A stretch of DNA of 10,179 bases, from positions 1-10,179 of the forward strand of contig CAKUEU010000065.1 of NCBI GenBank assembly GCA_934646865.1, in the 5' to 3' direction. Source of the stretch: an uncultured Collinsella sp. (GTDB taxonomy: Bacteria > Actinomycetota > Coriobacteriia > Coriobacteriales > Coriobacteriaceae). How positions within the stretch are numbered: the stretch's first letter is position 1; each line of letters begins with the position of its first letter. The position numbers and the translations under genes were made by a program. The notes under the pieces are model-generated. The model did no database searches, was not told where the DNA came from, and saw nothing but the letters and a program-made list of their open reading frames with translations. Positions 6,927-10,179 of this stretch are shown here, piece by piece.

Positions 6927-7056
6927 TTTCGGAAGTGCGGTGAAAAAGAGAAACAGGCCAAGCATAAGCGGTATTTGAGCCAACTTTATCAGGGGTTTTG
7001 TTGAAATAAAAGGGCTTGTGCTCGGGGGTTAGCGATTTTTCCCCGCACTTCTGAAA
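6927..7056. repeat. Imperfect inverted repeat pair, 21-nt arms, 88 bp apart
   Basis: Bases 6927-6947 and the reverse complement of 7036-7056 agree at 19 of 21 positions, sharing the core GAAGTGCGG followed by one variable base and GAAAAA. The arms are too far apart to be a simple terminator. The left arm lies about 50 bases upstream of the start of the minus-strand hypothetical gene. Function unknown: candidate operators, or ends of a small non-coding element. Confidence 0.6.
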
Positions 7057-7075
7057 ACACAGTCGATTTGACCCT

Positions 7076-7093
7076 TGCTAAAACGATTTAGCA
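7076..7093. repeat. Small perfect hairpin in the intergenic region
   Basis: TGCTAAA (7076-7082) and TTTAGCA (7087-7093) form a 7-bp stem with a 4-nt loop. No adjacent T-run supports termination on either strand. Function unknown. Confidence 0.4.
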
Positions 7094-7234
7094 GCTCTGC
7101 GTGGGGTGTGGGTTTGCCACCGGGCGAACACTATTGGCGCTGGGAGCCCTAGTTTTGGGCTTCGAAGGGCGGATTTCGCGCGTTTGGTAAAGAAATGAGT
7201 GGTTATTTTGCTGTGTCCCGGCCTTGACGCACAG

Positions 7235-7271
7235 AAAAAGGGCCCGGAAGGCGAAACCTTCCGGGCCCTTT
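7235..7271 (-). terminator. Intrinsic terminator of pyk
   Basis: A perfect 15-bp stem (7237-7251 with 7257-7271) with a 5-nt loop includes GGGCCCGG/CCGGGCCC. Read on the minus strand it is followed by a run of five T (7239-7235). It begins 28 bases beyond the pyk stop codon and is a textbook Rho-independent terminator for that gene. Confidence 0.93.
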
Positions 7272-7275
7272 GCAA

Positions 7276-7291
7276 TGCAAGTCTGCTTGCA
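7276..7291 (-). other. Small hairpin between pyk stop and its terminator
   Basis: TGCAAG (7276-7281) and CTTGCA (7286-7291) form a 6-bp stem with a 4-nt loop in the pyk 3' untranslated region. It may be incidental. Confidence 0.35.
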
Positions 7292-7299
7292 AGTGCGAT

Positions 7300-8760
7300 T
7301 TAGCGCACCTGAGCGACGTAAGCGACGTTGGTCGAGGAGACCTTGTCCTCGAGCTGGACGCTCATGCGGGGATCGCCGGCGGTAGCGACGGTCAGGTCGC
7401 CGGTCTCGACGTAGCCGAGCTCCTTAGCGGTCTCGATCGCCTTGACGATCGTACCGTTGACAGTGCCCTGGGTGATCTCGGCCTGGTGCGGGATAACGCC
7501 CCAGTACATGATCATCTGCTGGACAGCCCAGTCGTGACGAGAGAACGCGCAGATCGGCATGTTGGGACGGAAGTGCGAGATCAGGCGAGCGGTACGACCG
7601 GTGGTCGTCGGCACGGTGATGCACTTGGCGCCAACGGTGGTGGCCATGTTCACAGCGGACATACCCACAACGTTGTTGACGACGCGGGTGCCGTGGGCGT
7701 CGGCCGGAACCTCGAGCGGAGCGTGAGCCGGGAGGTACTTCTCGGTCTCCATGGCGATGCTGGCCTGCATCTTGACGGCCTCGACCGGGTACTTACCGGC
7801 AGCGGACTCGCCGGACAGCATGACGGCGTCGGTGCCGTCATAAATGGCGTTAGCAACGTCGGCAACCTCGGCGCGCGTCGGGCGCGGGTTCTGCTGCATG
7901 GAGTCGAGCATCTGCGTAGCGGTGATGACGGGCTTGTAGGCCGCGTTGCACTTGGCGATGATCTCCTTCTGGATGTGCGGAACGAGCTCGGGCTTGATCT
8001 CGATACCCAGGTCGCCACGGGCGACCATGATGCCGTCGGAAGCCTCGAGGATCTCGTCGAAGTTCTCGACGCCCAGGGCGCACTCGATCTTCGGGAAGAT
8101 CGTCACGTGCTCGCCACCGTTCTCGCGGCAAAGCTCGCGGATGCCGCGGACGGACTCGCCGTCACGGATGAAGGAAGCGGCGATGTAGTCGATGTTCTCG
8201 GTCAGGCCAAAGAGGATGTCCTGACGATCGCGCTCGGTGATGGCGGGCAGCGAGATGTTGACGTTGGGCATGTTGACGCCCTTGCGCTCGCCGATCAGGC
8301 CGTCGTTCTTGACGACGCAGGTCATGTCCTGGCCGTCGACGGACTCGACCTCGAGGGCAACCAGGCCGTCGTCGATCAGGATGAGGGAGCCCTTCTCGAC
8401 CTCGGAGGGCAGAGCCAGGTAGTCGAGGGAGATGTGCTCAGAAGTGCCGTGGAAATCCTCGGACGTGGGCTGAGCGGTGACGACGATCTTGTCGCCAGTC
8501 TTGACGGCAACCTTCTTGCCGTCGACCAGAAGGCCGGTGCGGACCTCGGGACCCTTGGTGTCGAGCAGGATGCCGACGGGCATACCGAGCTCCTTGGAAA
8601 TACGACGGACGCGCTCGATGCGACCGTGATGCTCGTCGTAGGAGCCGTGCGAGAAGTTAAAACGGGCGACGTTCATGCCCGCCTTGATCATCTCGCGGAT
8701 GGTCTCGTCGCTATCGCAGGCGGGACCCATGGTGCATACAATCTTGGTGCGCTTGTACAT
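7300..8760 (-). CDS. pyk: Pyruvate kinase
   Basis: This cytoplasmic glycolytic enzyme converts phosphoenolpyruvate and ADP to pyruvate and ATP. It has 486 residues, the usual length of the form without the extra C-terminal PEP-utilising domain. It begins TKIVCTMGPACDS, with NVARFNFSHG at 30-39 (Arg33, Asn35 and Ser37, matching the substrate and K+ ligands). LLDTKGPEVRTG (65-76) has Glu72 at the position that, by alignment to the muscle enzyme Glu117, marks K+-dependent kinases. The catalytic lysine lies in FPKIE (Lys224). GDLGIEI and ITATQMLDSM follow, then the C-terminal effector domain (about 350-486). The start ATG has a strong ATGGAGG ribosome site. The gene is monocistronic here: its own promoter is in the divergent gap and a strong terminator follows. 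Confidence 0.98.
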   Translation of the reverse strand: MYKRTKIVCTMGPACDSDETIREMIKAGMNVARFNFSHGSYDEHHGRIERVRRISKELGMPVGILLDTKGPEVRTGLLVDGKKVAVKTGDKIVVTAQPTSEDFHGTSEHISLDYLALPSEVEKGSLILIDDGLVALEVESVDGQDMTCVVKNDGLIGERKGVNMPNVNISLPAITERDRQDILFGLTENIDYIAASFIRDGESVRGIRELCRENGGEHVTIFPKIECALGVENFDEILEASDGIMVARGDLGIEIKPELVPHIQKEIIAKCNAAYKPVITATQMLDSMQQNPRPTRAEVADVANAIYDGTDAVMLSGESAAGKYPVEAVKMQASIAMETEKYLPAHAPLEVPADAHGTRVVNNVVGMSAVNMATTVGAKCITVPTTTGRTARLISHFRPNMPICAFSRHDWAVQQMIMYWGVIPHQAEITQGTVNGTIVKAIETAKELGYVETGDLTVATAGDPRMSVQLEDKVSSTNVAYVAQVR

Positions 8761-8765
8761 TCAGA

Positions 8766-8772
8766 CCTCCAT
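8766..8772 (-). promoter_or_regulatory. pyk ribosome binding site
   Basis: On the minus strand ATGGAGG ends 5 nt before the ATG at 8760. This fixes the start and excludes longer readings. Confidence 0.85.
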
Positions 8773-8823
8773 CTGACATCGTCTTGCGCTGATAGATAAA
8801 CCATAAGAAATAAAACCGAGAAG

Positions 8824-8829
8824 ATTATA
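8824..8829 (-). promoter_or_regulatory. Predicted pyk promoter -10
   Basis: On the minus strand a perfect TATAAT sits 63 bases upstream of the pyk start, predicting transcription from about 8817. No good -35 hexamer is visible at 16-18 bp, so an activator or an unusual -35 may be involved. Confidence 0.55.
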
Positions 8830-8910
8830 ACGAATTGCCGACCGAATACCCCTAAAAATCGACCGTACGCCGATTAAGAAGTTCATTTTTTACTCAAAAA
8901 AGGCTAAAGG

Positions 8911-8995
8911 AAAAACTTTTACCAAGCGGTCTTACCGCTGCTATCTGGGAGATATTTCAGTTAGGCGATGAGCCGTAGAAAAAACGTTTTACCAA
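8911..8995. repeat. Two copies of an AAAAAC(G)TTTTACCAA motif in the divergent gap
   Basis: The motif occurs at 8911-8925 (without the G) and at 8980-8995 (with the G), in the same orientation and about 70 bp apart. The second copy contains the perfect palindrome AAAACGTTTT (8981-8990), a CG-centred core of the kind bound by LacI-family regulators. A 6-bp hairpin AGCGGT/ACCGCT (8925-8939) overlaps the end of the first copy. These are candidate operators for pyk and/or the divergent ATPase gene; no regulator gene is present here. Confidence 0.4.
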
Positions 8996-9054
8996 CATTG
9001 AGCATCACACCGTCTGCACCGTTGTAACCGGACCGTGTTTCCAGATGGAATGTT

Positions 9055-9084
9055 TTGGCTAGACGCGCCGCTTTGGGGTACCAT
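9055..9084 (+). promoter_or_regulatory. Predicted promoter of the P-type ATPase gene
   Basis: TTGGCT (9055-9060) and TACCAT (9079-9084) are separated by 18 bp, each matching the sigma-70 consensus at four of six positions. The predicted start near 9091 is just before the structured leader begins at 9099, which supports the placement. Confidence 0.5.
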
Positions 9085-9090
9085 AGCTCC

Positions 9091-9202
9091 ACTATCAACT
9101 GCCGCTCAGCACGGCAGCCTTGATGAGCCCTTGCCCTTCTCCTGGGAATTATGATCGGGCATCAATCTGCTGAGTGGCCCGAATCCCAGGAGGGGACTCT
9201 AT
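9091..9202 (+). promoter_or_regulatory. Structured 5' leader of the P-type ATPase; candidate riboswitch-like element
   Basis: The roughly 110-nt leader contains several pairings. First, 9101-9111 pairs with 9168-9178 as an 11-bp long-range helix with one G-U. Second, 9120-9125 and 9128-9130 pair with 9160-9165 and 9157-9159, a 9-bp hairpin with a 2-nt bulge. Third, CTCCTGGGA (9139-9147) pairs perfectly with TCCCAGGAG (9184-9192), covering the Shine-Dalgarno AGGAGG (9188-9193). A local hairpin CTGCCG/CGGCAG (9099-9104 with 9112-9117) competes with the first helix. The third pairing joins the loop of the second helix to the ribosome site, so it would be a pseudoknot or an alternative fold. I do not recognise a known class: M-box, yybP-ykoY manganese and NiCo consensus features were not found by eye. 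A ligand, if any, is unknown. Confidence 0.55.
9123..9173 (+). CDS. Possible 16-residue upstream ORF in the ATPase leader
   Basis: ATG at 9123 opens MSPCPSPGNYDRASIC and stops at TGA 9171-9173, entirely inside the structured leader. Its codons cover the anti-Shine-Dalgarno strand, so translation would disrupt that pairing. No convincing ribosome site precedes it, and it may well be chance. Confidence 0.15.
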   Translation: MSPCPSPGNYDRASIC

Positions 9203-10179
9203 ATGCAAAAGGAATACCTGTCCGCCGCGGCGGAGGTGCTCAGCGACCAGGGTGTCGATGAGCACCTCGGCCTGAGCAACGACGAGGCGTCGTCGCGTCT
9301 CGCCAAGACAGGCCCTAACAAGCTCGAGGAAGCCGAGAAGACGCCGCTATGGAAGCGCTTCTTTGAGCAGATGGCCGACCCCATGGTCATCATGCTGATC
9401 GTGGCTGCCGTCATCAGTGCGCTTACGGGCATGGTCAAGGGCGAGCCCGACTTTGCCGATGTCGCCATCATCATGTTCGTCGTTATCGTCAACTCGGTGC
9501 TGGGCGTGGTCCAGGAGGCCAAGAGCGAGGAGGCCCTCGAGGCCCTGCAGGAGATGAGCGCGGCGCAGTCCAAGGTTTTGCGCGACGGCAAGCTCGTGCA
9601 CCTGCCGAGTGCCGAGCTCGTGCCCGGCGACGTGATCATGCTCGAGGCGGGCGACTCCGTCCCGGCAGACTGCCGCGTGCTCGAGAGCGCCACGATGAAG
9701 ATCGAGGAAGCCGCCCTGACCGGCGAGTCCGTGCCCGTAGAGAAGCACGCCAACGTGATTGAGCTCGCCGCGGGCACCGACGACGTGCCGCTCGGCGACC
9801 GCAAGAACATGTGCTATATGGGCTCCACCGTGGTGTACGGCCGCGGCCGCGCCGTCGTGGTCGGCACCGGCATGAACACCGAGATGGGCAAGATCGCCGG
9901 CGCCCTGGCCGAGGCCAAGGAAGAACTCACGCCGCTGCAGGTGAAGCTCGCCGAGCTCAGCCGCATCCTTACCATCATGGTGATTGTCATCTGCGTCGTC
10001 ATCTTTGGCGTTGACATCCTGCGTCACGGCGTGGGCAATGTCCTCACCGACCCGACCGCCCTGCTCGACACCTTTATGGTCGCCGTCTCGCTCGCCGTCG
10101 CCGCCATCCCCGAGGGCCTGGTCGCCGTCGTGACCATCGTGCTTTCGCTCGGCGTGACCAAGATGGCCAAGCGCCAGGC
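9203..10179 (+). CDS. P-type Ca2+-type cation-translocating ATPase (3'-truncated by window)
   Basis: This is the N-terminal 325 residues of a P-type (P2, calcium-transporter-like) ATPase that would pump cations out of the cytoplasm using ATP. It shows the N-terminal cation-ATPase region (GLSNDEASSRLAKTGPNKL, 22-40), membrane helices M1/M2 (about 60-105), the actuator domain with TGES (173-176), M3 (about 258-277) and M4 with the metal-binding AAIPEGL motif (Pro303, Glu304). The second Pro of the frequent PEGLP is Val here, a variant I recall in bacterial homologues. The DKTGT phosphorylation site and the C-terminal half are beyond the window. ATG 9203 has AGGAGG at a 9-nt spacing (9188-9193), but that site is inside the leader pairing described above. 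Ca2+ is the usual substrate of this subgroup; Mn2+ or others cannot be excluded. Confidence 0.93.
   Translation, partial: MQKEYLSAAAEVLSDQGVDEHLGLSNDEASSRLAKTGPNKLEEAEKTPLWKRFFEQMADPMVIMLIVAAVISALTGMVKGEPDFADVAIIMFVVIVNSVLGVVQEAKSEEALEALQEMSAAQSKVLRDGKLVHLPSAELVPGDVIMLEAGDSVPADCRVLESATMKIEEAALTGESVPVEKHANVIELAAGTDDVPLGDRKNMCYMGSTVVYGRGRAVVVGTGMNTEMGKIAGALAEAKEELTPLQVKLAELSRILTIMVIVICVVIFGVDILRHGVGNVLTDPTALLDTFMVAVSLAVAAIPEGLVAVVTIVLSLGVTKMAKRQ

Larger units (their letters stand above)
6881..7236. other. AT-richer intergenic stretch without a recognised gene
   Basis: About 355 bases lie between the start of the minus-strand hypothetical gene and the pyk terminator. I see no tRNA, no convincing ORF and no clear promoter. 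It does contain a long imperfect inverted repeat (6927-6947 with 7036-7056), a small perfect hairpin (7076-7093) and a weaker AGCCC/GGGCT hairpin (about 7146-7162). Confidence 0.6.

Noticed and set aside
7078..7275. 65-residue minus-strand ORF in the intergenic gap
   Set aside because: It runs into the pyk terminator, has no ribosome site and its basic composition looks like non-coding translation.
7270..8799. 509-residue + strand ORF opposite pyk
   Set aside because: It mirrors the strongly codon-biased pyk on the other strand, has low-complexity Asp/Gly/Val/Leu-rich composition and matches no family; pyk itself is unmistakable.
9347..10027. 226-residue minus-strand ORF, His/Asp/Gly-rich
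   Set aside because: It is the antisense shadow of the P-type ATPase gene, whose motifs (TGES, PEGL) are clear in the + frame.
1..10179. tRNA genes, CRISPR arrays, insertion sequences or phage genes
   Set aside because: No cloverleaf-like segments, regularly spaced repeats, transposase or phage-like proteins were seen on either strand.

Overview
The window comes from a high-GC, gene-dense bacterial chromosome. Protein content, codon use and a Coriobacteriia-like restriction-fold hypothetical suggest a gut actinobacterium of the Collinsella type. This assignment is inference from sequence feel; no 16S or other marker is present.

Layout from left to right. The 3' four-fifths of pheT (1-1944, +) opens the window and is followed by two GC-rich hairpins. 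A three-gene operon for a group I ECF metal importer follows on the + strand: a CbiM/NikM protein fused to a NikN-like tail (2170-3255), the T-component CbiQ/NikQ (3227-4069) and the ATPase CbiO/NikO (4070-4882). Its promoter overlaps the pheT terminator hairpin, and a perfect inverted repeat GTGTTAC-N14-GTAACAC lies just after the predicted transcription start. That repeat matches the NikR operator type I recall from Geobacter/Desulfovibrio, so nickel rather than cobalt is the favoured substrate. A zinc-dependent phospholipase C-fold protein (4962-5810, +) comes next. It meets tail to tail, with overlapping stop codons, a minus-strand hypothetical protein carrying a PD-(D/E)XK-like C-terminal domain (5807-6880, -).

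An AT-richer gap of about 420 bases (6881-7299) follows. It holds a long imperfect inverted repeat, small hairpins and the strong intrinsic terminator of pyruvate kinase. pyk (7300-8760, -) is complete and of the K+-dependent type. The divergent 442-base gap (8761-9202) contains the pyk promoter, a repeated motif related to AAAACGTTTT, a promoter for the rightmost gene and a highly structured leader of about 110 nt. In that leader an 11-bp long-range helix, a bulged hairpin and a 9-bp perfect anti-Shine-Dalgarno pairing can form. This leader is the best candidate for an undescribed regulatory element. The last gene (9203-end, +) is the N-terminal part of a P-type Ca2+-type cation ATPase.

Most of the window is housekeeping (aminoacylation, glycolysis). 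The regulatory interest lies in metal and cation handling: an importer under a NikR-type operator and a cation pump under a possible riboswitch-like leader.
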